Shown here piece after piece: positions 44,301 to 52,549 of a stretch of DNA of 64,000 nt. The notes below the pieces were generated by a model. That model saw only the letters and a list, made by a program, of their open reading frames with translations. It ran no database searches and was not told where the DNA came from. The translations under genes were made by a program, and so were the position numbers. The stretch lies in NCBI GenBank assembly GCA_009746045.1, contig RPFO01000184.1, positions 64,001 through 128,000 of the forward strand, written 5' to 3'. Position 1 is the stretch's first letter. The number at the start of each line of letters is the position of its first letter. Source of the DNA: Mesostigma viride (Eukaryota > Streptophyta > Mesostigmatophyceae > Mesostigmatales > Mesostigmataceae).

Positions 44301-44466
44301 CGTCGAACGACTCTTTCTGGGACGAACTTCGGCGCCATTCATCGTACCGCCTTTCGAAATCCTCCAAATCTCGGGGCTCGAGTTTCGAGTCGCAGGGGAC
44401 GGAAGCGAAAAGCTGCTTCCATGATTTGTCGAAAACGACTTGGTAATTGGCGTCCTCGCGAGTCAT
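44257..44466 (-). CDS. Small acidic protein, 69 residues
   Basis: The first ATG of the open frame is at 44466; the frame is open to 44511 but begins with TTG. It starts MTREDANYQVVFDKSWKQLF and goes on with charged DLEDFERRYDEWRRSSSQ. TGTACATATACC lies 30-45 bases upstream. The amino-acid make-up looks coding and the tail-to-tail overlap with the glycosyltransferase gene is tolerable, but no family is recognised and it could be spurious. Confidence 0.4.
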   Translation of the reverse strand: MTREDANYQVVFDKSWKQLFASVPCDSKLEPRDLEDFERRYDEWRRSSSQKESFDAMEERLPVSESDAA

Positions 44467-44652
44467 TTCGGAAGGAGGCGAGGTTGTTTCTCTCAAGCGG
44501 TATATGTACAAACGCGGATGATGTCAAGGAGGAAAATATCTGCCTCGTGACATCATCCGGTTTGTAACGACAACTCGGTTTGTAACCGATTTCGAGAAAC
44601 AAAACGTATAAAAAAGGGGTCGCAAGCGTCACAAAGGCACCGGTTTTCGACA

Positions 44653-45297
44653 ATGGAAGCCACGTACGAGAACCTTCCACCCGAAGTCTTGACTCAAATC
44701 GTGAAAGAGTCTTGGCCTTACGGGTGCGCCATCAACAAAGCCACCCAACGCGAATACGACGTCGTTGCAGTCGCGAAAAAAGAAGAACTGAGCAAAAAGT
44801 TTCGCGTGAACGACCTTTTTCTTACCATCGGAACGGAGCTCTCGGTCCGAGAAAACGAAGAAGCCGATCTGAACTGGCTTAATCCGAAGCTCGCCGAAAG
44901 GACCGACGAGCAACTGCGAGGCGTGATGAAAGCATTGTCTTTGGAGCGCATCGAGGAATGCGAGGACGCCGTGTACACTCCGCATCACGTCAAAGTGATA
45001 AAACTCTTCGCGCTCTGTCGCGACTTGAAAGAAGGCGTCGAAAACATCATGGACCTGCACATCTCCAATCGGACCTACGACAGGATCGAGTTTCGTTTGT
45101 TCGATGTTGCGAGCAAGACCAGTCCTTTCACGGTCCGAGCGAGCAGTTTCATGACCAAGTTTTACAACCAACTACAGGCCCAGGAGGAGCGGGCCGGGAG
45201 ATCGACGACGAGCGAGCACTGGAATTGGAACGGGTGGTGGTCTCGATGCCTTGAAAAACATTGCGAAAACTACCGAAACGTCGGGGTGTTGTCGTAG
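44653..45297 (+). CDS. F-box-like protein, 214 residues
   Basis: Opens with YENLPPEVLTQIVKESWPYG, an F-box-like LPxEVLxxI helix start, but the rest of an F-box is not clear. The remainder is charged and helical with no motif I know. A TATAAAAAA box lies at about 44604-44612, 40 bases upstream of ATG. F-box proteins recruit targets to SCF ubiquitin ligases; several viral genes in this window share such an N-terminal LPP/LPE helix. Moderate for a gene, weak for function. Confidence 0.6.
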   Translation: MEATYENLPPEVLTQIVKESWPYGCAINKATQREYDVVAVAKKEELSKKFRVNDLFLTIGTELSVRENEEADLNWLNPKLAERTDEQLRGVMKALSLERIEECEDAVYTPHHVKVIKLFALCRDLKEGVENIMDLHISNRTYDRIEFRLFDVASKTSPFTVRASSFMTKFYNQLQAQEERAGRSTTSEHWNWNGWWSRCLEKHCENYRNVGVLS

Positions 45298-45557
45298 ATA
45301 GAGCGTTCGGTTTCGTGAGGCCACATAACGATTGCGCGGGAAGGTTCTACGGTGGTTATCAAAGGAGGAAGAGGCGCATCGCGCAGAGGATGCGTGTACA
45401 GTTTCATCGAGTGGCGGATCTTTCTGCCGCGTTTCTGTCTTAATAACCAATCTTTAAATTTTTGATCACACCGCTTTCGAGCGGAATTGCACACAACTGG
45501 TCTCATTGACATCCAATAGTTGTAAATAAATAAATTGTTGTTTGAGGGTATATAGGA

Positions 45558-45800
45558 ATGACAACATCGTGCGGCCACAAGCTGAAGTCTGGCGGCCATT
45601 GTCGCATAAAGGTGAAAGGCGCCAAGAAATGCCGGTTTCATGCAAAAAAACATGTCGTGCGCGGACCAAATGTTTCTGGACCAAATGAAATCGAAACTTG
45701 GGAAGAGTATATAAGACGGACCACAGAAGCGGATCGAAACCAGGCCGAGAAGAGAAAAAATTCGACACAAGGCGGTAACGCTAGTAAGAAACAGAAATGA
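45558..45800 (+). CDS. Small protein with C-x9-C module, 80 residues
   Basis: Module C5, C15, C25, H28 (CGHKLKSGGHCRIKVKGAKK, then CRFH), followed by a linker with ETWEEYIRRTTEADRNQ and a basic end. The WEEY-x-RRTTEADRNQ stretch recurs at the start of the broken gene at 56599, which lacks the module. GTATATAGGA lies directly before ATG. The last 90 or so bases (from about 45745) plus the following spacer recur at 47580-47672, evidence of local tandem duplication. Confidence 0.6.
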   Translation: MTTSCGHKLKSGGHCRIKVKGAKKCRFHAKKHVVRGPNVSGPNEIETWEEYIRRTTEADRNQAEKRKNSTQGGNASKKQK

Positions 45801-45806
45801 TCGTAT

Positions 45807-45839
45807 ATTTTTTTCTGGTTTGGTTCGTATAATGGTGAA
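45807..45839 (+). promoter_or_regulatory. Shared T-tract/CTGG/GTATA promoter element
   Basis: TTTTTTTCTGGTTTGGTTCG then TATA, with ATG 9 bases on. Near-identical versions precede the genes at 46931 (46899-46930) and 47673 (47644-47672), where GTATACT sits 4 bases from ATG. Conservation with the downstream cassette suggests it is the promoter. Confidence 0.5.
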
Positions 45840-46856
45840 ATGACCAAGGAGTGCGGACACAAGTTAAAGAAAGGAGGCCGTTGTCAGATCAAAGTCGCGG
45901 ACCCCAAAAAGAAGCGATGCAGGTTCCACGGAAAGGGAGGCAAGACGAAACACCGAGTCAGGCAACCTGACGAGGCAGGGCCGTCGACGGACGAGAACGG
46001 CTATACATTTCGTTCGAATCCGATAACAGAAGATCAACTTGCTTTCATGAACTCGGGATTGGGGCTCTTTATGGGTTACACTTTCAACCAAGAAGCGCTT
46101 AAAGAAGGTGACGCTAACTCCGAACATTATGATAGGACTCGTGACGCTGTTATAGACACTAACAACCCATATGTCGATGAAAAACAGTGGCCATTTTATA
46201 AAAGCGAAAAAGGAGAGTATCTGGAAAAAGAACTCGAGAAAAGGAATGTCGACTATCCTTACCCGATAGACGCAAACCGCCCCGCAAAAAAGCAAAAGAA
46301 TAGCTCGGCGCAGTCAGACATTCGTTATGACCCAGGACCGTCCCAAAATCACAGAGATTGGCTTGTAAAGTCTATCTGGTTCGATCCTCTTAGTAAAAAA
46401 ACCGACCCCATGTACGGTCCGCGTCAATTGCCCGGCGGTTTCAAGGGTGTAGCACTACCTGACGAGAATGTGGAACGGTCTGAAATTGAAAATTTACCAC
46501 CGGAAGCTATACAACTAATACTTAAGGATCTTGACCCGCAATCCGCGCGCAACTTCGCTGCTGCCAACAGACGGTTGTATCATATGATCCCAGAGGAAAT
46601 GTCGAAAGGTGTCATATATAACCCTCAAATAATGGGAAGGTCCCCTGATATTACGCGTTTTAAAGCGAGAAGGCAAGTGGACCGTGAAAATAATATAAGA
46701 AAACAAGGAGGATTGGCGCCATTTAACGATACGCAGTACCGGGAAAATATACAAAGGATAGTGGATGAAAGCGAGGAGGAAGAGAAACGACTGATAGAAA
46801 ACGAGAGAATCGGAAAAGAAGTTCTCCGGCTCCGGGCTTCAACCGCGCGATCTTAA
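45840..46856 (+). CDS. C-x9-C module plus F-box-like protein, 338 residues
   Basis: The module has C5, C15, C27 and H30 (CGHKLKKGGRCQIKVADPKK, then RCRFH), followed by a basic GKGGKTKHRVR. The middle is low-complexity and acidic. Near residue 220 comes ENLPPEAIQLILKDLDPQSA with RNFAAANRRLYHMI, a good F-box match (LPPE, then an R-x-F/L-x-x-x-x-x-LY helix). It is a paralogue of the 47673 gene over both ends but diverges between. A viral F-box protein could redirect host SCF ligase, with the Cys/His module binding nucleic acid or protein; both roles are inferred. Confidence 0.7.
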   Translation: MTKECGHKLKKGGRCQIKVADPKKKRCRFHGKGGKTKHRVRQPDEAGPSTDENGYTFRSNPITEDQLAFMNSGLGLFMGYTFNQEALKEGDANSEHYDRTRDAVIDTNNPYVDEKQWPFYKSEKGEYLEKELEKRNVDYPYPIDANRPAKKQKNSSAQSDIRYDPGPSQNHRDWLVKSIWFDPLSKKTDPMYGPRQLPGGFKGVALPDENVERSEIENLPPEAIQLILKDLDPQSARNFAAANRRLYHMIPEEMSKGVIYNPQIMGRSPDITRFKARRQVDRENNIRKQGGLAPFNDTQYRENIQRIVDESEEEEKRLIENERIGKEVLRLRASTARS

Positions 46857-46930
46857 TTTTCTTTACAAGTGTAAAATTTCGGGCACCAATTGAAATAATG
46901 TTTTTTTTTCTGGCTTTTCCGTATACTTGG

Positions 46931-47572
46931 ATGACCAAGGAGTGCGGACACAAGTTAAAGAAAGGAGGCCGTTGTCAGATCAAAGTCGCGGACCCCAAAA
47001 AGAAGCGATGCAGGTTCCACGGAAAGGGAGGCAAGACCAAACACCGCGTTAGAGCAAACACTCCTCCACCACGTGAAGAAACGGGTGAAAACGATCCTTT
47101 TACATACTCGATCAACCCTGTGCTCCAGACCAGCCATGCCCCCGAAAACTTCCCTGGTTCCGCAAACAAGCGCACATTCTGGAGACATAACCAGTATGAT
47201 ACTGAACTGCATGATCCAGAAGACGACGCCGAGCGTTCTAAAATCGAAGATCATCAGCGGACACGCGCAAAAAGGCTTGCGGGAGAAAAAGGAGTCCGAT
47301 TTACAGGAACTGCACTGGATCTATCCCGTGAAAATTTATTTAGACAAGCCAACGGATTTTCTGGGAAATCTCGCTCGTTCCATCCTGCCGTCTCCAATCA
47401 ATCAACGGGGTTTTATAGCGCAGATAGTAACCACGATGTTACAGATGGTGAAGTAACTTCAAAAAGTAAATTTGACCCCCCGGAATATTCAATGCAGGAC
47501 GAAGAGTGGAGCAGACACAATTGGTTAACACGGTTAAACCAACCGTTCGGGGAACCGTTACATCAGATATAG
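46931..47572 (+). CDS. C-x9-C module protein without F-box, 213 residues
   Basis: The first 40 residues are identical to those of the 45840 gene (module C5, C15, C27, H30). After VRANTPPP the sequence is unrelated: acidic, Ser/Asn-rich, with no F-box-like helix and no recognised fold. Start ATG 46931 rather than the upstream in-frame ATG, because GTATACTTGG before it matches the sister genes. Same strand and spacing as the two flanking paralogues. It may be a tail-swapped or 3'-truncated copy. Confidence 0.6.
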   Translation: MTKECGHKLKKGGRCQIKVADPKKKRCRFHGKGGKTKHRVRANTPPPREETGENDPFTYSINPVLQTSHAPENFPGSANKRTFWRHNQYDTELHDPEDDAERSKIEDHQRTRAKRLAGEKGVRFTGTALDLSRENLFRQANGFSGKSRSFHPAVSNQSTGFYSADSNHDVTDGEVTSKSKFDPPEYSMQDEEWSRHNWLTRLNQPFGEPLHQI

Positions 47573-47672
47573 CGATAACCGGCCGAGAAGAGAAAAAAAT
47601 CGACACAAGGCGGTGACGCTAGTAAGAAACAGAAATGTTAATATATTTTTTCTGGCATTTCCGTATACTGGG

Positions 47673-48641
47673 ATGACCAAGGAGTGCGGACACAAATTGA
47701 AGAAAGGAGGCCGTTGTCAGATCAAAGTCGCAGACCCCAAAAAGAAGCGATGCAGGTTCCACGGAAAGGGAGGCAAGACCAAACACCGAGTCAGAGGGAC
47801 GTCGTTTGTAACGGCCGACCAGTCTTCCGATAGTATGGTATCGGCCAACTCGAATTGGGATAACAGCAGCGTACGTCCTGAGATTATTATTACACAACGT
47901 AATCTCCCCCCTGAAGGGACAGACACGAATGGAAACGAAATGATGATTCCACACAATCGGCGAGTTCACGAGGAGCCGCTCGATTACGGTGACGCAGGTT
48001 CTAAATTTGACGCGATGGACTTATATTTTCCCGGGGGGATCTATAGAGAGTTGCCAGATGTAAGGGGGAAGAACGTGAATAACGAATTTGACGACTCAAA
48101 CCCCCCTGCAAAAAATCAAACTAGAAACTCCGCGCAGTCATCCTATCGTCCTGACCCACGACTGCCCGGAATAAACCTTGATACAAACAAAAAGCAAAAA
48201 ACTGGTCGGCCAAAGGTATTTTCCGACCGTTTACACGGGGTTGCACCCCCTGACGAAAACGCGGAAAGGTCTCCTCTCGAAAACTTACCAGAGGAGGTTT
48301 TACACGTTATAGTTAAGGATTTAGATGTGGAATCGTTGCGCAACTTTGGTGCATCCAACAGAAACCTATATCATCAGTTATTGAAACTGATGGAAGATAG
48401 CATCAAAAATAACCCTGAATATTTTAGCGGCACCGGCAGTGGTGAAATGGAAAAGAAAGCGATAATGACAGTGAACGCCGAGAATGCGGAAAGAAAAAAA
48501 AAAGGACTTGAACCGTTTAACGAAACGCAGTTCCTTGAAAAGATAGCGCTGTATATGGATGCCTGGAGGGAAAGGAGAGCGGAACTAATACAAAAAGTGC
48601 GTATTGCAAAGAGACTCCGAGAAATCCGGCCTTCTCGGTAA
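47673..48641 (+). CDS. C-x9-C module plus F-box-like protein, 322 residues
   Basis: The module is as in the 45840 gene. F-box-like ENLPEEVLHVIVKDLDVESL with RNFGASNRNLYHQL lies near residue 210, preceded by a VAPPDENAERS lead shared with the paralogue (VALPDENVERS). The C-terminal PFNETQFLEKIA also matches PFNDTQYRENIQ. The segment between residues 40 and 170 is unrelated to the paralogues. Upstream 47580-47672 repeats DNA from 45745-45839, marking the duplicated unit. Confidence 0.7.
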   Translation: MTKECGHKLKKGGRCQIKVADPKKKRCRFHGKGGKTKHRVRGTSFVTADQSSDSMVSANSNWDNSSVRPEIIITQRNLPPEGTDTNGNEMMIPHNRRVHEEPLDYGDAGSKFDAMDLYFPGGIYRELPDVRGKNVNNEFDDSNPPAKNQTRNSAQSSYRPDPRLPGINLDTNKKQKTGRPKVFSDRLHGVAPPDENAERSPLENLPEEVLHVIVKDLDVESLRNFGASNRNLYHQLLKLMEDSIKNNPEYFSGTGSGEMEKKAIMTVNAENAERKKKGLEPFNETQFLEKIALYMDAWRERRAELIQKVRIAKRLREIRPSR

Positions 48642-48890
48642 AACCGTTTCCTGGTACCGCAAATATGATCTTACCGAACTTCATATGATGGGTTGTTTTC
48701 TCGCCAAGATGGAAACAGAGTGGGAGGATCGCGATCCTAATGCGTCTTCGATACGGATCCGCTGTCGCGATGTCGCCGAGGCGTCAATAATGGCAAAGGA
48801 TCGTAAAAACGCACGTGACGTCGGCCACGATCGTTCCAACGCGTGTGAGAGACTAGAACAGGAAGCATCTTACTAGATGGTAAGGTAATT

Positions 48891-49205
48891 TCACCTCCTC
48901 CGGCTCTTGCGATGCCTTCGCTGGTTGATGGTGTGCTTCAGATACGCCATCTGCGCTGGATGGGTTTGCGAGCTTTGATACATATAGGGCATTGGCTCCT
49001 GGCTCAAGTCCATCCATTCCAGCTGGCCGTTGGTGGCGGGGACGTCGGGGGGCTGGACCATGTCGCCGCTGTTCGCCATTCCACACGAGGCGGCTCGGTG
49101 GCGAGAAGCCGGCTTGCGCCTCGAGTGCGAGGCGCACCTCTTGTAGCCAGCCCTGGCGCTGTTGCTGCAATGGCTGCCGTCCTTGCATTTTGCGGTGCAC
49201 TTCAT
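48891..49205 (-). CDS. C-x9-C module protein, 104 residues
   Basis: Module C3, C13, C24, H27 (CTAKCKDGSHCSNSARAGYK, then RCASH), followed by a basic stretch and a Pro/Gln/Met-rich tail ending in a very basic HRKSRRR. GTATACACCC precedes ATG directly. Not otherwise recognised. It is convergent with the 47673 gene and its 3' end is about 250 bases away, with no other supported gene between. Confidence 0.55.
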   Translation of the reverse strand: MKCTAKCKDGSHCSNSARAGYKRCASHSRRKPASRHRAASCGMANSGDMVQPPDVPATNGQLEWMDLSQEPMPYMYQSSQTHPAQMAYLKHTINQRRHRKSRRR

Positions 49206-49371
49206 GGGTGTATACTACTTGTTCTCTAGAAAAACTTCGGACTCACTTGTTTTTCTTCGTGGCTCGCTTTTTGGGTTTCTTTTTTCGCGTTTGTCCCCCT
49301 CCGTGGTTGTTCAGGCCGTGACTATAATACAACAAGGGAGGCATGGCGTATAAGATACAGCGGCGATTTTT

Positions 49372-49443
49372 GTTCGGGGCGAGACTCGAACTCGCGACCT
49401 GCGGCTCATAAGACCGCCGCTCTACCGACTGAGCTACTCGAAC
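49372..49443 (-). tRNA. tRNA-Ile (anticodon UAU)
   Basis: Reading the minus strand from 49443: acceptor GTTCGAG with CCCGAAC (one A-C mismatch), D arm GCTC/GAGC with loop AGTCGGTA, anticodon arm GCGGT-CTTATGA-GCCGC giving anticodon TAT, variable AGGTC, T arm GCGAG-TTCGAGT-CTCGC. It is 72 nt long with no encoded CCA and no intron. It would decode AUA, which an AT-richer viral genome uses more than a GC-rich host. Confidence 0.9.
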
Positions 49444-49515
49444 GTACCTTGTAGCACCACTTTTTTCCTTCCGTTTTGAACGCGCTTTTTTTGGCGCGTA
49501 TGTATAAAAAGGAGC

Positions 49516-51038
49516 ATGATCGGAAAACCGAGGACATGTAAAGGAACGCTAAAAGACGGTCGTTCGTGCTCGAACTGTTGTACGGGTAAGCGTAAGTATT
49601 GCGGCGTCCATAGCAGGACTCGGACACACCGAGCTCGAAACGAAAAAATCGAAAAAGAAACCGGCCAGCCAGAAGAAGCTGATGATTTTCTAGCACGTAG
49701 GAGAGAAGAGATTTTAGAAAGAGCCCGGCAAAGGGTCAAGAATCCCCCCCCCCGAAACCAAATGCTCTTACCCCCACCCAGTCTGAAGAAGAAAAATATA
49801 CAGAATTTTTAAATCAACGTAATCAAGATAGTTTTAATAAAGAGGTAAGAGACGCTAACCTCGGCGTTTTACGAGAAAATGCGGGACATGCAAAAGCCGA
49901 AACTCAAGCGTCTGAAAGAAGAAACCAAGCAGTAAACGCAGATGGATTAAAAAAGATGGTAGGGAAGTTGAAAAACCGCGTGGCGTCGGACGTTAAAAAA
50001 GAGGCGGAAGAAAATAAAGAAAAATTAGCAACAGCCGCTAAAGAGGCTGCCAAAAAGGTGAGAATGGCTGAAGAAGAAGCCGCGGCCGAAGAAAAGAGAC
50101 AAATCGAAAGGGACAGATTACGCGAATTGCAACGAATATCGAAAGCTGACGCGGTCAGGCGAATTCGGGCAGCTAAAGCGGCTGCGGAACAGGCAGCTAA
50201 AATGGCTGCGGAACAGGCAGCTAAAATGGCTGCGGAACAGGCAGCTAAAGCGGCTGCGGAACAGGCAGCTGCGGAAAAGGCACGGAAAGCCGCCGAAGAC
50301 AAGGCACGGAGATGGGAAGAAGAGCGACGAAAGTATGCAGCTAGTTTTAATCAGCGGCAAAAAGAACGAGAAGCTGAAGGGTCTCGGCAACGTCCTCAAA
50401 CAGCGTCTAATATGGGAGGTTATCAACCGCGAGAATGGGATGAAAGAGATCGACAAGACGAAGAGGCGAAAAAACAATTCGACGAACAATACCCACAGTA
50501 TGCAAGGAGTTGGGATCGTGTTAAAAAAGCTCAAGCCTGGACGCAAAACGAACCGCCGGCGTCTCATCAACGTCCTCAACCAGCTGGACCGTCGAATATG
50601 CGAGAAGCTCAACCGCAAGTACCTAATATGCCCGATCCGGAGTCTTATGATGACCTTCTAAAATATATGTCTCAAGAACCACGATTGAAATCAACTATCG
50701 TGCAGAATCTCTTCAAGGAAGCGGGACTTACGCAAGCAGAGATTGATTCGAAAGCTCCTAACTTACTAAATGTTGCAAATAACATTCTTGACCCCCGAAA
50801 TATTATCCGTCTACAACACAAATGGAAACCGGTATCAAGGGTAGCAGCCAAAGCTCGAATACACCCAGACAAATGGACGGTTGATAACCAAAACTATCCT
50901 CGGGCCTTCAGTGAAAAGATGTTCAAATTCGTGGACAAGCTATTTAAAGATATACAAAATCATTATCCGATGCAGAAAAGGAAGACAAAAAGGAAAACCA
51001 AAAAAAAAACGTCGCACATAAGAGTCGGCAAAGTGTGA
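49516..51038 (+). CDS. C-x9-C module, Ala-rich coiled coil and auxilin-like J domain; frame break at C10
   Basis: The module is C8, C18, C29, H32 (CKGTLKDGRSCSNCCTGKRK, then YCGVH). The frame stops at 49812, but a second frame, coding-like from just after a C10 run (49744-49753), continues through 49956 to 51038, so one gene with a one-base homopolymer slip is likely. The second part has AAEQAAKM octapeptide repeats (DNA 50170-50270), a Gln/Pro/Arg linker, and a C-terminal block with HKWKPVSRVA, then IHPDKW and FSEKMFKFVDKLFKDIQNHY. The WKPV lead plus HPD resembles the auxilin-type J domain, which stimulates Hsp70 and uncoats clathrin. The extreme C-terminus is basic. The J-domain helix before HPD is shorter than usual. 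Confidence 0.6.
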
Positions 51039-51227
51039 TAGAAACGCGCCGGCGGGATTGGTAAGTATTACCCAGTCTCTGAACTTCGTACTTGTAAAGC
51101 GAGGTCCGAACGGCGATCGGCGAATCTCGTGACGTCAGCGACGAGTCTTTTTTTTCTTCTAGGTGTCTTGTGATTCCCGATCTCCCTCTCGTGGACGGTT
51201 TGCACACGCTAACATCAGGGGTAGACG

Positions 51228-51253
51228 CATAGAACACACATCTGTGTTCTATG
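51228..51253. promoter_or_regulatory. Perfect 11-bp stem hairpin at the KilA-N gene start
   Basis: CATAGAACACA and TGTGTTCTATG flank a 4-base loop. The first candidate ATG (51251) lies inside the right stem, so the hairpin may be an operator or may mark the end of the preceding transcript. Confidence 0.45.
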
Positions 51254-52447
51254 ACGATGGGTGTTTTTGAGGTCATGGCGACCACGAATCGGTTCTCCCA
51301 TCCCCTTTTCAGTCTTGTACGAGAGACAGAGAAGACGTGGATTTTTACCATGAAGCCTTCGATTACTTTTAAAGTGGATGCGGAGAAAGAAATCAGGGTC
51401 CGAAAAAGCGACAAAAAAATTCAGGGGCTCGACTTCACGCTGGCGGCTTCCAACGGAAAGAAACTTTTTAAAAGTTGGTATCGGCTTGACTGTGCAAAGG
51501 CGTGCATCGCATCACTCGGACGCTGCTCAAAATCGAAGTCCGAGTCGTCGATCCCCGACACGGGGTCGGAACAAAAGTGTACCCACCTCAATGAGCAAAT
51601 GTCAGGCTCCGAAGAGGGGTCGGAACAAAACTGTACCCACCTCATCGAGCCGTTGTCGGGAATCGGAGAGAGGTCGGAACACAGTACCCACTGTTCCATC
51701 GTAGAGGATGTCAAGTCCGGCCCGAACGAAGATCGAGGCATCTGGATCCACCCTGAGCTAGTCGTCCCTTTGGCTATGTGGATCAGCCCGGAATTTTTCG
51801 CGATGGCGTCCAGCTGGGTCCATCGTCTGATTGCTGGCGACATAACGATGATCGAGGTCGTCCGCGACGCGCACGACGCGGCAAACGGCACGACTACGAC
51901 GGTTCTGTTGAACACGGAACTCCACAATGGCCGCAAGAAACCGGACTACGTCGAACCCGTGCGCGCTGCGCCCCCTTCAATGCGCGTTGCTTCTAAGGAC
52001 TTGCAGCACAAGCTTGCGGACTTGGTTTCGATCACTGTGCCAAAAGAACGCGTGAGACAGACGTTGGTTACGGTTGCGGACCGCGGATGCAAAGCTTCGA
52101 CGGGGGTTGACACGGCGGCGCTGAAGGAGCTCAACAACGCGTACAAAGGGAGCGCAAGAGACCTGATGGACGAGGAGCAGCTCGCGGTCGACGAGTTTTT
52201 CAAGCGTCAGGTGATTTTGCGCGCCAAGAGACAGGGAAGGGAGGCCGACTTCACGGAGATCGCGGTGGAAGTCCAGTTGCAGCTGGCACCTTTCACTGTG
52301 CAGGCAACCGGCGCGACGCCATTCGAGGTTGTGAAGAAAAACAAGGAGGAGATGAAAACGGATCTTGTTCTTACCCGTCCGCTGAACCTCGAGAGGTTCA
52401 ATTTTTCGGGAAGGAAAAAGATCAAGAGCGCCGAAGCGCTTTCTTGA
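51251..52447 (+). CDS. KilA-N domain DNA-binding protein, 398 residues
   Basis: The C-terminal half of the domain is clear: GIWIHPELVVPLAMWISPEF, then FAMASSWVHRLIAGD (residues about 160-196), the standard KilA-N core. The N-terminal half appears earlier (residues about 34-80, VRKSDKKIQGLDF and GKKLFKSWYRLD). Between them sits an insert with three imperfect 18-residue repeats (GSEQKCTHLNEQMSGSEE type). A helical, charged C-terminal domain follows. KilA-N proteins are frequent in large DNA viruses and bind DNA, probably as regulators. The start may be 51251 or ATG 51275; the latter leaves the hairpin upstream. Confidence 0.8.
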   Translation: MTMGVFEVMATTNRFSHPLFSLVRETEKTWIFTMKPSITFKVDAEKEIRVRKSDKKIQGLDFTLAASNGKKLFKSWYRLDCAKACIASLGRCSKSKSESSIPDTGSEQKCTHLNEQMSGSEEGSEQNCTHLIEPLSGIGERSEHSTHCSIVEDVKSGPNEDRGIWIHPELVVPLAMWISPEFFAMASSWVHRLIAGDITMIEVVRDAHDAANGTTTTVLLNTELHNGRKKPDYVEPVRAAPPSMRVASKDLQHKLADLVSITVPKERVRQTLVTVADRGCKASTGVDTAALKELNNAYKGSARDLMDEEQLAVDEFFKRQVILRAKRQGREADFTEIAVEVQLQLAPFTVQATGATPFEVVKKNKEEMKTDLVLTRPLNLERFNFSGRKKIKSAEALS

Positions 52448-52549
52448 ATTGTTTTAATAATCGTATGCAGAGGTAGATGCAATCCTCTCGAGATCAATAA
52501 ATGATGGTTAAAAGGCATTAAACTGTTATGATGAAAAGTGCAATTGTGA

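Noticed and set aside
45270-45407. Possible 45-residue minus-strand gene (starts MKLYTHPLRDAPLPPLITTV)
   Set aside because: Composition looks coding, but it overlaps the end of the 44653 gene, has no promoter word and no relatives; support too thin.
48604-48876. 90-codon plus-strand frame after the 47673 gene
   Set aside because: Begins inside the preceding gene without its own promoter; sequence not clearly protein-like.
50944-51276. Minus-strand frame starting MTSKTPIVIEHRCVFYASTP
   Set aside because: Starts inside the KilA-N leader hairpin and runs into the 3' end of the J-domain gene; low-complexity Phe/Ser end suggests a shadow.
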